64,000 nt of DNA from Aaosphaeria pasadenensis (lineage: Eukaryota; Ascomycota; Dothideomycetes; Pleosporales), in NCBI GenBank assembly GCA_022813625.1, contig JAKLMB010000030.1:372001-436000 (forward strand), in the 5' to 3' direction. The position numbers were made by a program, and so were the translations under genes. Below, piece by piece: positions 21,783 through 34,096 of this stretch; the stretch's first letter is position 1; every line of letters starts with the position of its first letter. A model generated the notes under the pieces. The model saw only the letters and a program-made list of their open reading frames with translations. It did no database searches and was not told the origin of the DNA.

Positions 21783-23216
21783 TCACTTTGTCTCCTGAGT
21801 GACTCTTTGAAGGTATTGACGGAGAAGGGACTCAGTACTCTGCGGGTCGTCCCTCTCCTCGGAGTCCTTCCAATGGCGGTAAAATTCGAGGACCACTTCG
21901 ACGGCGATGAGCGCGATGATGGCCCATTCGAGGCGGAGTCCATGCTTCTCACTTAGGGACTCCCGTAGCACACTTGCGATCTCCTGTGCGAACCCAATTT
22001 TTTCGTTCAACACTTTGATGCGGACGCCAACATCAAGGGCACGTCCGACCTGGTCGTAGTACTCGCCAAGCCCCAATTCGTGGCGGCTGTCCCAGAAGAT
22101 GTCAGGCATGGAGTCAGTGAGCTCAGAATAGAGGTTTAGTTGCGCTCGTATGCTTAATAACTCGCCTGTCTTGCGTAGGATGAAAGACCTCGTAAATGGA
22201 ACGTTTTTCCGTCCAAGTGAGATGCTCTCGCCTTTCGCCAGCATCGTGGGGATCAAACGAGTGGAATCTTGATAGGCGCTGAGAAGACTTTCCAATACTG
22301 CCAGTTTGGTGGATCGGGCCAGCCCAGAAGAGAACGCGATCTTTGCCAGCACAGTATCCACCTCATGGCGTTGATCTGTTTCTTCGCTCACGTTTTCATT
22401 GGACTCGGGAATGTTGGCTTCAGCTCTTGTGCCCAGAATGATTGTATCTCCAATAATCTCACTGCTTTCGCTGGAGGGGTCCTCGAGATAGTCTAGATCT
22501 TCCGTCTCTAGGAGGTCCAGATGCGATCCTTCTGCCGCCGCCGGGAGTATCTTGTTCACCAGATGTAAAGCTTCTCTTTCTCGAACATTCCATGTTACGA
22601 CCGTCCCGGAGGGGAAGATGAAGATGTCGCCCGATTGGAAATCCTTGACCTCGGACGGCCTTTCTGTTGTTGTGATGTGAATTACTTGAGGATAAAGCCC
22701 AGTCTGCAATGGATCGATTTCATATCCCTGAGCCCTGATGAGCCGGGCAGCAGCAGAGATGCTGTATTGTTCCGCAGCACAATACGCCGTCACATTCTGT
22801 TGAGAAGATGAGCGAGTTGTCACATTTGATCACACGGGAAAGTCACCACCAACCTTGGTCTCGGCATCTGGGTCCACGAATCGCTTATTCCCTTTTCCTC
22901 GTACGATTCCACGCGATCTTTGAGCTTCGACAGCTACCCTCCTTAGCGACGACGTCTTCGCAGCATTCTTACGGGGGGCTTTGCGATCCTGCGCTCGATT
23001 GTCATCTTTTGTGGGAGTTGCAGCTTCCGCTTCTTGTTTCTGGGTAAATTCGACCTTCTTCTCCCTAATTTTCGTCGACGAGATTGATCGTACGGCTAGA
23101 TTCGGAGCTTGCCATGCCGGACAAGTTGATCGCGACAGTCGGGTGGGTCGTATCGCAGTTGGAGAAGCAAAACTCCTCTTCAAGGTGTTCGCCGCATTGA
23201 TTCGCAGAAACGTCAT
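21783..23216 (-). CDS. Mitochondrial DUF155 protein, RMND1/Mrx10-like
   Basis: Two minus-strand exons, 23216-22854 and 22796-21783, 458 residues. The first ~50 residues are Arg/Ser/Ala-rich with almost no acidic residues, a mitochondrial presequence. The DUF155 core starts near NVTAYCAAEQYSI, includes GDIFIFPSGTVVTWNV, and continues through the helical SLGRKNVPFTRSFILRKTGELL segment. It ends with one membrane helix, WAIIALIAVEVVLEFYRHW. This is the layout of the human RMND1 / yeast Mrx10 branch, inner-membrane proteins linked to mitochondrial translation, rather than the extra-mitochondrial Rmd1/Rmd8 branch. The intron donor (GTTGGT) is atypical; keeping the intron would truncate the protein before DUF155. 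It is divergent from VPS41. Confidence 0.85.
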
Positions 23217-23479
23217 CGCCAGCTCGACGGATATATCTGCTTCGTACCCATTGAATCACGATCGAAGTCCAGAAGTTCTGGGAAGTGGAGCATCAGAAAA
23301 GATTCCGGATGCGCTACGATCGGAGCCTTGCAGGCCAGGGTCAGTTCCGAGGGCTTGGCAAACGACATCATTGGGCATCTGACGACCACACCTCTGCAAG
23401 CTCCCACGTCTCCGTCACTGACGCTTCTGGAGCTCCACTGGCGCTATTCTCTCCACAGACCGCAGCTCATGCCTCCAGC
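23217..23479. promoter_or_regulatory. Divergent promoter, RMND1-like gene and VPS41
   Basis: A 263-bp head-to-head interval with no intervening gene. The frame upstream of the VPS41 start stays open back to 23285 but starts from an ATG followed by sequence unlike Vps41, so the start at 23480 is preferred. Confidence 0.45.
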
Positions 23480-26400
23480 ATGGCTGCGGAGTCGATCGAA
23501 GAAGAGCCCAAAGCGGCCCGCCGCGACGAACTTAAACGCCAACAAGCTGCGAGCAATGGCAAGGAAGCCGTCCGGCATGTTTCAGACGATGAAGATGAGG
23601 ACACTGAGGACGAGACAGACGAAGAACCTAAGCTCAAGTACACGCGACTGACAAGCAGTCTGGGGCCGGTGTATCGAAATGGGGACGCGACGAGCACCTT
23701 TTTGGTGGCTGGAGATAAGATGGTAGGACTCACGCTTGAAGAAAGCTTTCTATGAGCTATTCCCCCGTCGCAACATACATGCTGAACTTGCAGTAGATTG
23801 TGGGCACGCATAACGGTAATATCGTACGTATCTGAAGCTCCTCTGAAGCTCCGAACCCGCGCAATTGACGTGTATAGCACACCATGGCCACCCCTTCCTT
23901 CCAACCAATTCGAACATACAATGCGCATCCCTCGGCCTCGGTAACCTCCCTTTCAATATCGCCTTTCCCGCCCCCTATACCTACGGATCAAGCAAGCCTT
24001 TCCAATCAAGCAGAGCCATCAGATACACCGACAAGACAAGCGCCGACATCAGGCGGCCATCAATCATCTCCCCGCGCACTGCGGCAACCTGCTATTCCCC
24101 ATACTCCTTCCAACCAGATCTACATTGCTTCTTCATCGATTGATGGTTATGTGTGCGTTTCCTCCTTGATCGATCCGAAGGACGTTACCTTGCGTAATTT
24201 TGGGCGACCAGTTCAAGCGGTTGCGCTTTCTCCAGACTTCAAGTCTGATCGGTCATATCTATCTGGAGGCCTGGCCGGAGAGCTGATTCTGACAACCGGA
24301 GGCGCGACAGGAGTCCGACAAAATGCAAATACAAGCCATGCTTCTCAGGCGGCGCAAGGTTGGCTCGGAGCTATCGGGCTTGGTGGCAACTCAGGGAAAG
24401 ATACCATTTTGCATTCTGGAGAGGGAAGCATTGGCACGATCAAGTGGTCGCTGTCTGGAAAATACGTCGTTTGGGTCAACGAGCATGGTATCCGTATCAT
24501 GCGATCGAATTTGCATCTACACAGCGCCGATGCCGAATTTGCATGGAAGAGAATAGGCTTTATTGACCGACCAAACCGGAGAGCATGGGAGGATATGGCT
24601 GGTGTCTGGAAAGCTCGTGTTGAATGGGTGGATGATGAGTGTTTAGAATCAGATGAGGACTCTATCATCAGCCTGAACAGCAGCCAGGGCACGGAGAAGG
24701 CCGATTCTACTCTACCCCATCAAAGATTAGACCAACCACAACCGGATTCCAAGAAAAAGACAAAAAGGAAAAAGAAGACGGAGAAACTTGTCATTGGCTG
24801 GGGCGATGCTGCCTGGGTGGTTCATGTAAAGCCCGGTGGAGCTGGGGTTGGTAAAGATGTTGGTGAGAGATCCGTTGGCAGCGCCGAGATCATCCATTTG
24901 TAAGTCGCTCTATTTTTAACATGGTTTTACTTAACTGACTCGATTCTAGCCTTCGATTCGACGATTGTATTGTTTCTGGCATATCGCTCTATACCCCTTC
25001 CTTACTTCTTGTTCTTGCATATCGAACGCGCGACGACGATGACAATCCCATCAACGACCCCGATACCACACCCCGACGCGGAATGCATAGGCGAGCGAAC
25101 GGTCTCTCTCCAGAGCTGAAGCTGATAGATGCTGCAACATCTGATGAAGTGGAAGTGGACTCATTGACCATCAGCAGATTCGAGAGTCTTTCAGCTGCTG
25201 ATTACCACCTCAATACTTTGTATGTACCGCATCCCAAAGCAATGACGCCGGCTCAAAGAAGCGCTCTTGAGGCCTTTGGGGGAGGTATATGGGACGCTGG
25301 ACTGAGTGCGGCACGCATTTTCAGTTCCAGTGCGAGTGCTGTCAGTGTTCCGGTTAGCGGAGACCTTAAGGCGGCGTCATCAATTTCGTCCACTGGCGCT
25401 GGCAACGGATCAGGGCTGAGTTCTTCGAAACGATCACTACCGGCCCATCCAAATGTTGCTACTGCTGGTTTGAAGGTCTTTATTCAAAGCCCTTATGATT
25501 GCGTTCTGGCCGTGAAGCGGGACCTGGCCGATCATTTTGCTTGGGAGTTAGAGCATGAGAATTATGAAGATGCATGGGAGCTGATCGAAGACCATCCAGA
25601 GATTGTTGCAACGGCCACGCAAAACTTCCCAGAATCATCTCCGACTAGCACGCCCACGAGGAAACAGGGAAGTCTGCACGAGTTCTTTGCGGACGAACAT
25701 GCATCTCAGACAACCATATCGGCCCCACGAGCTAATCAGAATTCTGCGGTTGAAAAGGAAAAACGACGTATTGGCGACCTTTGGGTCCAGCAACTTGTGA
25801 ATGCGGGAAATTGGGAAGAAGCAGGAAAGGTTGCTGGACGGGTGCTGGGAACATCAGCGAAATGGGAACATTGGGTGTGGAAATTCGCGCAAGCGAACCG
25901 TTTCAATGAAATCGCCCCATATCTCCCAAAGAAGCAGATGCAGCCCCCGTTGCCATCAATGGTTTACGCGGTGGTTCTTGGGCACTACATCATCAACGAT
26001 CGGATACGCTTCAAACATTTATTAGAGGATTGGGATACCGACCTCTACGATGTCAACAGCGTGCTTGAGGCAATCAAAAGCAAATTAGCTACTGGAGATG
26101 TCACTGAAGATACCGTGGAAGGGGGTGAACAGGGTCGAGACTGGAGGATCTTGCAAGATGCCTTGGCAAAACTGTATCTCGCAGACGGCCATCAACAAGA
26201 CGCGCTACGGTGTTACATCCGTCTGCAGAATGCAGATGCAGCCATGTCATTGATCCGCGAGTTCCACCTCGTGGAGTCAGTTCGAGACGACATCCCTGGA
26301 TTCATCCTATTGCGCGTATCACGGGAGCAAATGGAGAATGCCTCGTTGGAAGAGCTACGTGAAGCCTCTGCAGAGTCCATCAACGTTTTGGTTGATGAGG

Positions 26401-27707
26401 GCTGTCGTGGAATTATCCCGGCAGATGAAGTTGTAACTCAGCTCCGAGGAAAGGGGGATGCCTTCCAACCCTTTTTGTTCTTCTACCTAAAGTGCCTATG
26501 GAAGCCGGAAACCCACCAACGCAAGCAGCAGACGCCAAAAGAGCGCAGAGCCGCAGATCGTCTTGCCGCTGACGGTGTGATCATTGCTGAAGAGTTCGCC
26601 GACCTCATGGTCGAACTGTTTGCTGTGTATGATCGACAGCTTCTGATGGAGTATCTCAAGAAATCTCAGCATTATGATCTCGGCAAAGCAACGACAATCT
26701 GTGAAGAGAGAGAGTACTACCCGGAACTTGTGTAAGTGATATCTTTGAATACCATTGCTGTCTACTTTCTAACATTTGATAGCTACATACTATCAAAGAC
26801 AGGTCAGACAAAACGGGCGCTTTACCTTATTATTGAGAATCTATCAGATGTTTCGTTCGCCATCTCTTTCGCTAAGGAACAAGATGATCCTGATCTCTGG
26901 AACGATCTTCTTGATTACTCGATGGACAAACCACATTTCATCCGCGGCCTCCTTGAAGAGGTTGGCACGTCTATTGACCCCATTCAACTCGTCAAACGAA
27001 TTCCTGAAGGGCTAGAGATTGAGGGCTTGAGAGATGGCATTGGTCGAATGGTTCGCGAATACGAGATTCAACACTCCATTTCGGAAGGCGTAGCCAAAGT
27101 TCTCCGTGGAGAAGTGGCCACAGGCATGGATACTCTTCGTGCGGGACAGAAGCGTGGTGTGAAATTCGAGGTTGTGCCCTGCGACGATGAAGATGAATCA
27201 CAACAGCCCCACCATCTTAAAGTAGATGTTGAACCTAAGGGGGTTGATCCAGCCACAGCAGCAGCAGCCGCACCAAAGGACGACACTGCTGCCTCATCAT
27301 ACCTAGCGACGTCGTCGAATCTCCAGGCTGACCCCACTCCTGTCATCGATTTGGATTCCGATCCTGAGCCAGGTCATTGCACTGGTTGCCGTCAAGCTTT
27401 CACCCTACCCACGATGGAAGAAGAGGAGTTTACGGACGGCCCCATACCCAAATCTCGCGACACCCTTGTCGGATTTGCATGTGGACACGTTTTCCACCTC
27501 TCATGCCTACTGCCAAAGACAAGTGCCAGTGCTAGCGTCGCTGCCACTTTACAACAGCGTTTAGCGAACGACGCCCAATTCGGTGGAGGCTGGGGTCGAA
27601 GCGTAGGTGCAAAGGTAGCGCACGCCCACGTCATAAAGAACGCCGTGGGTCGTGGCTGCGTGATATGTCGCGAACGGGAAGGCCTCGTCGAATCAACAGA
27701 CACGTGA
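23480..27707 (+). CDS. VPS41: Vacuolar assembly/sorting protein Vps41 (HOPS complex)
   Basis: Five exons, 23480-23722, 23797-23823 (27 nt), 23878-24899, 24950-26731 and 26783-27707, keep frame and give 1332 residues. An acidic N-terminus leads into the Vps41 hallmark YTRLTSSLGPVYRNGDAT, followed by IVGTHNGNIH and an N-terminal WD40-like propeller (residues ~70-600). The clathrin heavy-chain repeat / alpha-solenoid includes the AWELEHENYEDAWELIEDHP segment. The C-terminus is a RING-type zinc domain (HCTGC, CGHVFHLSC, CVICRE). Vps41 is the HOPS subunit that binds the Rab7 homologue Ypt7 and the AP-3 pathway at the vacuole. The low-complexity Ala/Thr/Ser insert near 1170-1200 is ordinary for filamentous fungi. 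Confidence 0.95.
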
Positions 27708-28127
27708 ATTCGCAATTGATTAGGAGGATTTGTATATAAAGAAAGTCGGACATCTTTGGATTTCATCGTCATCGCACCACGATGATAGAACATTTCGTGG
27801 TTGTTTTAGTAGAGGTTATTTATCGGTGGTCGTAAGGAACAGGTAGCATTCTCATAGGGGAGTTGCGCTATGCATAAGGGGCGCTGAAATCTTTGAACCT
27901 CTTTCATGTACAGTTTGCTTGATGAAGAACAGTTGTTTTGAATTTTCAGATATACTTGCACAATACGAGTCACTCCCAGTAAAGTGCTGTAGAAGATAAC
28001 ACATCCGTGAGACCATGTTATTCGCATCTTCCAGAGTCGATATGCTAAACGCCCATACAAATACATTTTAACCTCTTAATGACCAATGCCAGATTTGATT
28101 CTCGAAAACGTATGTGCACACTGCAAT
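27708..28127. other. Convergent intergenic region, VPS41 / GAA1
   Basis: About 420 bp holding only the 3' ends of two converging genes. No gene, RNA or repeat is visible. Confidence 0.6.
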
Positions 28128-30095
28128 TCACGTGAAAAGCCCGCCGCTAACGACCACACTTCCCGCAAACCATGCCGGCCACCAAACAAGCCAAACAACG
28201 ACTTGTGTCCACAAGCCCCACACATGCCAGCCCTCTGCGGCCTGCACCAGCACCTGTCTCAGATCCATGCCGAAGAAGAAGACTGCAGCACGAATGACGA
28301 CGACGGGGTTCAGGATGGCGAGAACCATGCTGCCGATGACAGCGAAGATCTTATTCTTCGATCCACGTATGAATGTCAGAGGTGTTGTCAAAATGCCGAC
28401 GAGGAAGGATAAACTGAAGTTCAATGTGGCGAGCGCCGAGAGAAACATTCCAAGCAGCAAGAGCGAGAAACATTGGATGAGATTGGATTCTTGAGGGGTA
28501 GGGCGCCTGAACGACTGCAGAATTGCGGCGGTGGCAAAGGGTAGGATCCCGGTCAGGCCGAGGATTGCGTAAAATATCGGATCGAGGTACGACTCGGGGG
28601 TGTTATTGAAAAGGTAGAGGGGTAACAAGCCGAGGAAATGCGATATCGCAACAAAGGTTAGAGGAAGAGAGAGTCGGCGTTCTACGGTTTCGAGAGACTC
28701 AGTAGGGACGATGGCAACAGAAGAGCCTTTCTTGACCATAGTGACATCGATTTTCTCCTTCTCCTGCTTGTCTTTGTTGCTGGTGGAGGCAGGATTGGGA
28801 GGTGTGGTGATAGACCGCCCGCTCAGAACCCACAGTGCTATTGAGGTGATCGAGAAGTTCATGGCGATCAACATAGCACTAGGTAGGTATGTGCCTATTG
28901 AGACAAAGCGATTGGCTTGGAGGAGTAGGTAAAAGAAGAAACTCTGATGCAGGTGCTCTAACAGATTGTTCAAGCTCCTGAAAAGAGATTCGACTGTTCG
29001 ACCGAGGCTCATTTCGTCATGCCAGCCATCTCCCACAGTCTGAAGAGTAATCGCATCGACGTGGTAGGGGATGAAGGAACTGTGAGGTCCAGTGGCATGA
29101 CCTAGTCCCTGGGAAATCATACCTCGCAACATCGTCTGTAGACGCTCTTGGTAGCTGTCGTCGTGCTTCCACATGCGTTGTAATGTACATCCAATACCCA
29201 TCTGGCCACTAGCAATAGACACAGCGGTGTTGAAGAGGTCGAGATTTGGAAGTTGTCCGTTGACACCATCATACATGATGTGCAGTTTGTCGTAGCGATG
29301 GCCCCACGGTCCAGCAGGATAGTCCACAGCAACAGCACCTTGGAGAGCGCCACTCTTGATAGTTAGAGGTTCGATTGTATCAGGAGAGTGTGAGTCGTGA
29401 TATGCATCAACCCAGGCTTGGGAGCCGGTTGTGCTGTCACCAGGAATCAAGAATATCACGTCTTTTGACCACAGACTCCATCTCTTGAAGTAGCGAGCAA
29501 GTGATAAGACAAGAGCAACACCACTGTGATTGATATCGCCCGCCATATTCCTCCAAGCCGCCATCATGACGACAGCCTCCGTGGCATCGGCGCGGGGGCC
29601 TTGAAGGACAGCATATACGTTTTCGTTCGAGATGTTCCGGCCGGAGGCTTGGTAGGAGTATTTTTGGGTTGCCACTTTTAGATTGTTGGACTGGAATATC
29701 TCCGACAGTCTTTTCGATCGTCTAAGAAGAATTAACGTTGTCCATTGCTCTCAAGCTTGGTGGTTTCTCCTTACTGATCAATGGAGCTCCCCGCCAAAGC
29801 AGCAACCTCTTGTCGGTATGCTCTGAAAACATTGTGCTCACTTCCAGTGAAATACGTGTGTACCTGCCCCGGCAGCAGTGCGTTTTCGGAAACGTAGGTA
29901 TTACGGGAATATTCGTTGAGGGGGAGGATAAGTAGCCATGCTACGCCAACTATGATGCAGAAGGCGGACAGGTAAGGTGGAATCTTGAGAATGCGGGCAT
30001 CCTTGCGCAAAGCGAGGAGCGTCGCTGTTAAGATCTATTAGCACAAACAATAAAGCAGCTGTTGGACATGCAAATAACGTACCTAACAAAGCCAT
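28128..30095 (-). CDS. GAA1: GPI transamidase component Gaa1
   Basis: Three minus-strand exons, 30095-30083 (13 nt), 30024-29775 and 29721-28128, give 618 residues, the usual Gaa1 length. A first membrane helix (FCIIVGVAWLLILPL, about 25-40) is followed by the luminal M28-peptidase-like domain with NENVYAVLQGPRADATEAVV, KDVIFLIPGDSTTGSQAW and HRYDKLHIMYDGVNGQLPNLD. Several membrane helices fill the C-terminal half. Gaa1 is a core subunit of the ER complex that transfers GPI anchors onto proteins. The 13-nt first exon was placed because it supplies the only ATG and continues in frame into a conserved LRKDARILKIPPYLS segment. It is divergent from RBD2. Confidence 0.93.
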
Positions 30096-30271
30096 CTGCG
30101 CGGTCCTCCAATTCCTAGCACTACACTGTTGTTGCGGCTCTGCGGGCAATCGTGTTTGGGTCGTCGGTCATCTCGGTGGTTTTTAGCGCCCTTCCGAACC
30201 CCTGCACCTCCTTCGTCGCGACAGCTTTCAAAGTCTCGCGCTTCTTACATCTGCTCACCAGCCTTCAAGAG
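30096..30271. promoter_or_regulatory. Divergent promoter, GAA1 and RBD2
   Basis: Only 176 bp separate two head-to-head genes for membrane proteins of the secretory pathway, so the promoters must overlap. No specific motif was recognised. Confidence 0.5.
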
Positions 30272-31415
30272 ATGCCTTCCCTTCCACAATTCAACCCTTT
30301 GCGGTTGCGATCGTACATTTTCCGACTGCCGTTATGTACACGCCTTCTCATCACAGCCATTGTGGGCCTTTGGATTGCGACGATTCCATTCGACTGGTTG
30401 CGGGAATGGGGAAGCCTCGAGCCGGACAAGGTCAATCTAGGAACAAGTACGTCTTTTCTTCCATCTCGCTCGAGACTTGGAGGTCTAAAAGTTGGAGATC
30501 TGGGGCGGTCCTGTGGGAACATAGAGCAAAGGGCATTCGGTTTGGCCGGAGTGGAAAGAGATGGAGAAGGCCCCTACTACATGATCTGGACAGTTCATAG
30601 AATCTGTGTTTCCTATAATTCGTAGGTGAATCATACGCTAACAATATCCTCTCTCATAGTGCACCGACTTAACTTGTTCCCCCTCCTACATCTCGGTTTC
30701 CTTCATATGCTGTTCAATGTCCTCGCACTTACACCTCTCTTGGAGCGATTTGAAGCGGAGTTTGGCACTTTGGTGACCCTGGCCCTATTTACCGGACGTG
30801 AGCATATAACATCATGTAGCCTCTTGGAGGACATCGTTGACTCGAATTAGCTTTCGGGACATTACCCGGTGGAATCTACACACTGCTTGAGAAGTTTGTT
30901 CTAAGAAGTAACACCAATGTAATGGGTGCAAGGTACGCGACGAATGTCCAACAACTTGGCCAGCTGGCTAATAAAGCATAGTATATGGGTATTTCTCTTG
31001 CTAGCCGCTGAAGCGATGAAGACGCACAAGGCAAACCCGAACTTCAACATTGGACCATATAAGATTCCAACCTGGACCACACCTTTAATTCTTGTCGTCT
31101 TCACATCTGTCTTGATACCTGGTGTAAGCTTCATCGGGCATCTATGCGGATTGGCTATTGGCTACCTATGTATGTGTTCCTACGAACTTAAATTCCCTAT
31201 CAGTACTGACAGGCCTAGGGGGGCTTGGTTACATCAAATTCCTAGTACCGCATGAGAAGATCCTGAGATGGGTTGAGGGCAAACTCAATCTGCTTGGACG
31301 ACTTCCACACTACGTCTCAGTCGATCAGAAGACATATGGACGCTACGGAGTTCTCCCTACCACTTCAAGTAGTCTGCCTAGAAGCCCCGAACCAGGACAA
31401 CGGCTTGGTGCTTGA
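30272..31415 (+). CDS. RBD2: Rhomboid protease Rbd2
   Basis: Five exons, 30272-30446, 30660-30797, 30851-30932, 30982-31169 and 31219-31415, keep frame and give 259 residues. Six or seven membrane helices carry rhomboid features: LLHLGFLHMLFN with histidines after helix 1, the serine in VMGAS (Ser132, split by an intron), and the later-helix histidine in SFIGHLCGL (His185). The tail has LNLLGRLPHYVSVDQKTYGR, conserved in fungal Rbd2. In other fungi Rbd2 is a Golgi rhomboid, and in several species it activates the sterol/hypoxia factor SREBP. Whether an SREBP pathway exists here cannot be judged from the window. Confidence 0.9.
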
Positions 31416-32120
31416 AGCGTTTTCTTCGTATGCTCGAAGTGTATATCACACCTGGTACATACCATGCCCAGGATATTTGAATATTAAAGCACGTTCTGCT
31501 ACTTTGTTATTGTCTTGATCGGCAATGTATAGACGGCTGGCGTTCTGGTATAACATCACAATGCATTAATGAGAGGGGGAGGAAAAGTTTGTGGGGGTGT
31601 AATACGGATCCTTTTCACTTGTCTATATTATTTTCTTATGACGCGAAGAAAAACCAACGTTGATTTTGCAATGGGCGTCTTGGTAATGTCAAGCATATTT
31701 TAGCTCTAGTCTGGTATATCAAGTTAGGCTCGATACATCATAACTATATTGTGCCCTCGGTAATTGTGTAGCGCGAAGAAAATAAAGTAATGAACACATA
31801 CGTTTCAAGTGATCCGAGTCTAGTGTTCAGCAATTCTATTCTTGAATCGATCATCGCTCTGCTTTTCATGAAGCATCCTTCGCCGAGGGTCGTTAGTCCC
31901 GTAAAGTCGGTTGAGTCCACGTATCGGAACCCAGAATTCTCGTGATGCACCGCCTACTCAACATTTTCCCCGCACTCGTCTTTGTACAGGTACCGGTCTA
32001 TCTAGTGGCCCACTTTCGAAACGACCATCTGAGGATTTCTTTTCTCACCACATTTATCTCTTTGGTATATTTACCATTTAATTTCAAATTTTCTCCATCC
32101 AAATCAAACAACACAAACAA
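31416..32120. other. Intergenic region before tRNA-Met
   Basis: About 700 bp with no supportable protein gene. The last ~50 bp are A/C-rich, as is common upstream of Pol III genes. Confidence 0.5.
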
Positions 32121-32226
32121 GTCTCGTTGGTGTAGTTGGTTATCACGTGGGTCTCATATCTGCATATATGACTGCTTCAAAGAAGCGGAAATCCCAAGGC
32201 CGCCAGTTCGAGTCTGGCACGGGACA
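32121..32226 (+). tRNA. Elongator tRNA-Met (CAT anticodon) with a 32-nt intron
   Basis: Exons 32121-32158 and 32191-32226 form a full cloverleaf. The acceptor stem is GTCTCGT paired with ACGGGAC plus discriminator A. The D arm contains a perfect A box (TGGTGTAGTTGG), and the anticodon stem is TGGGT/TCCCA. The loop CTCATA-A gives anticodon CAT. The T arm is GCCAG-TTCGAGT-CTGGC, containing the B box. G1-C72 and T54 exclude the initiator. The U31-U39 mismatch is also seen in human elongator tRNA-Met. The intron (32159-32190) lies at the canonical position after base 37. Confidence 0.93.
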
Positions 32227-32658
32227 GTTGATTTTCTTTTTTTGCCGATTTAAAGGAATCGGCAGTTAAATGATAATATTGTTGTCATCTTTTAGATAGC
32301 AATGGACGCTTACTGTATGTTTTTTTTTATTTGCCGCTTTTTAAGTATCTGGTTGAGCAAGTAGATCACAGAGGCATTGCATGTTCACAGGGATGTGCAT
32401 GTGCGGATTAGTGTTACTGATATTTTGTGTGAATTCGTTCATTTGATGTCATGATCATACTTGACTTGTCTACCTATCTATTTCAGGAGTGACGCCAATT
32501 CTATGAATACATGCAGCTTCATTCGTACTCTTGAGTTCTTGCTTGAGGTGACTCGTGATTGCGCCACGAAGGCTGGTCTTTTCCATATTTAAAGTCTGCA
32601 TAAGAAGAGAACCTCTGACACAAGCTCCATCCACAAGATGGTGCCTAACTTTGAATCT
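32227..32658. other. Intergenic region, tRNA-Met / RPN9 3' end
   Basis: About 430 bp after the tRNA terminator with no gene. It includes the presumed 3' untranslated region of RPN9. Confidence 0.5.
32232..32243 (+). terminator. RNA polymerase III terminator of tRNA-Met
   Basis: A TTTT run followed by a seven-T run begins five bases after the tRNA 3' end, the normal Pol III stop signal. Confidence 0.85.
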
Positions 32659-33858
32659 CTATGCAGCCCACACATCCTTGCCCACACCCTCGATCCAATT
32701 ACCGAGCTGGTTGACGCTCGAATCCCATTCCCGCAACCGGCCCCTCATGCTCTCAATCTGCTTCATGTCCAGAACCTTTGGCTGCACCCAGTTGATTCGT
32801 GCAACCTCCGCAACTTGATCGATTGTGCCTCTCAACAAGCCCAAGCTCAAAGCCTTCATAATCAAGTGCTCGATCTCGTTGGGCTGCACCTTGGTCTCTT
32901 CAGAAATTGTGGTGAATGTCATGGCGCGATCGTGAGGTGGGCGACGGAAAACGGTCTCGGTCAATGCGGAGAGTGAGATCTTCTGGTAGAGGAAGGTCTG
33001 GTGTTCTTTGAGGAGTGGAACCTTGGAGATGTTGCCGGCTAGAACATCGTAGGCGCGAAGATCGCCGCGGTTAAAGGCGAACAGTAGTTCTCGCAACCAC
33101 GCGTGGGGAGTGTTAACGAGCGAATCGAGGATGGGGTGCAGCAGAAGCTCTCCGAAATTGTAGATGGAATCAGAGACTAGAGCAGCAATGCTAAGATCAT
33201 AAGCTCGGGACTGACGCTCACGCAAGTCGAGATCGTCGAGATCGATGCATGCAAGGAAGCGGAGGGCATTCTTGTAATATGATGCAAACTCATGGTTGAC
33301 CTTGTAGTACTCTGCGTTTGCGCGGTAGAAAGCCGCATGAACGATGCTCTCCACTGAGTCGAAGCCTTCCAAGATTTGTTCACTTTCGTCCAGCTTCTTT
33401 CGCGCTCCATCGTAATCTTCTAACCGTAGTTGTATGCTTGCAGAGGCAACGGTCGCGTAAACATATGCGTCTTGTGAGGCGGGTTTGTTGACGCTCTTTG
33501 CGAGCGATGTGACGAAGCTGAGGCGTTCCTCATCATCTATGCTTGTTAGTTGTGTTATCTTTAATAGAGAATAGCCTTGCATACCTGAGTACTGTGTGGC
33601 GGCGCTCAGCCCAAGCTTGACAAGCTTAAGCTGGTTGATCTTGTTTGCAAAACTCTTGATGAATGTCTCGAAAAGCGGTATCCGTTGCTTTGCACTCTCA
33701 GAAATCTCGAAGTATTCCAACAGCTTGTCGGTAAGCTCGTGCCATAGCTTTCGCTCCCAGTAATCTTCGAAGTCAAGGAAGTAGGATTGGAGCTCGTCCG
33801 CTGCCTGATCTCGCTGATCCGCAAGGAGGTTGGGAATGGTATCGGGATCCATCGCCAT
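32659..33858 (-). CDS. RPN9: 26S proteasome regulatory subunit Rpn9 (PSMD13)
   Basis: Two minus-strand exons, 33858-33585 and 33536-32659, about 383 residues. The protein follows Rpn9 throughout: MDPDTIPNLL at the N-terminus, FLDFEDYWERKLWHELTD, alpha-solenoid repeats, and a C-terminal PCI domain with EIEHLIMKALSLGLLRGTID and the tail NQLGNWIEGVGKDVWAA. Rpn9 is a lid subunit of the 19S regulatory particle. The 48-nt intron is a multiple of three without stops but interrupts conserved QYS-DDEERL and has a CTAAC branch site, so it is a true intron. The frame is open up to 34008, but the start at MAMDPDT matches the family better. Confidence 0.93.
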   Translation of the reverse strand: MAMDPDTIPNLLADQRDQAADELQSYFLDFEDYWERKLWHELTDKLLEYFEISESAKQRIPLFETFIKSFANKINQLKLVKLGLSAATQYSGMQGYSLLKITQLTSIDDEERLSFVTSLAKSVNKPASQDAYVYATVASASIQLRLEDYDGARKKLDESEQILEGFDSVESIVHAAFYRANAEYYKVNHEFASYYKNALRFLACIDLDDLDLRERQSRAYDLSIAALVSDSIYNFGELLLHPILDSLVNTPHAWLRELLFAFNRGDLRAYDVLAGNISKVPLLKEHQTFLYQKISLSALTETVFRRPPHDRAMTFTTISEETKVQPNEIEHLIMKALSLGLLRGTIDQVAEVARINWVQPKVLDMKQIESMRGRLREWDSSVNQLGNWIEGVGKDVWAA

Positions 33859-34096
33859 GGTGAGAAGCTTCCAGTATCTTAAATGGTGCTTATCGATGGT
33901 TCCTGGGTAAGAAAGGTGTCGAAGATCCGAAATCCGATGTCGTAGTTGGCTGTTATTGCTGCGGGATGATGGTTGTAGCTCGAGCGGCGTCCGGGCGATC
34001 GTCGGCATTACATAATGCCGCTCCGAAGAACGTCAAGCTGCAACACCAAAGCTTCATATCAACTCAACATCCGTACAGCCATTGAACGTCGCAGCT
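33859..34096. promoter_or_regulatory. Divergent promoter, RPN9 and complex I 40-kDa subunit
   Basis: A 238-bp head-to-head interval. No proteasome-associated control element (GGTGGCAAA) was seen upstream of RPN9. No other motif was recognised. Confidence 0.45.
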
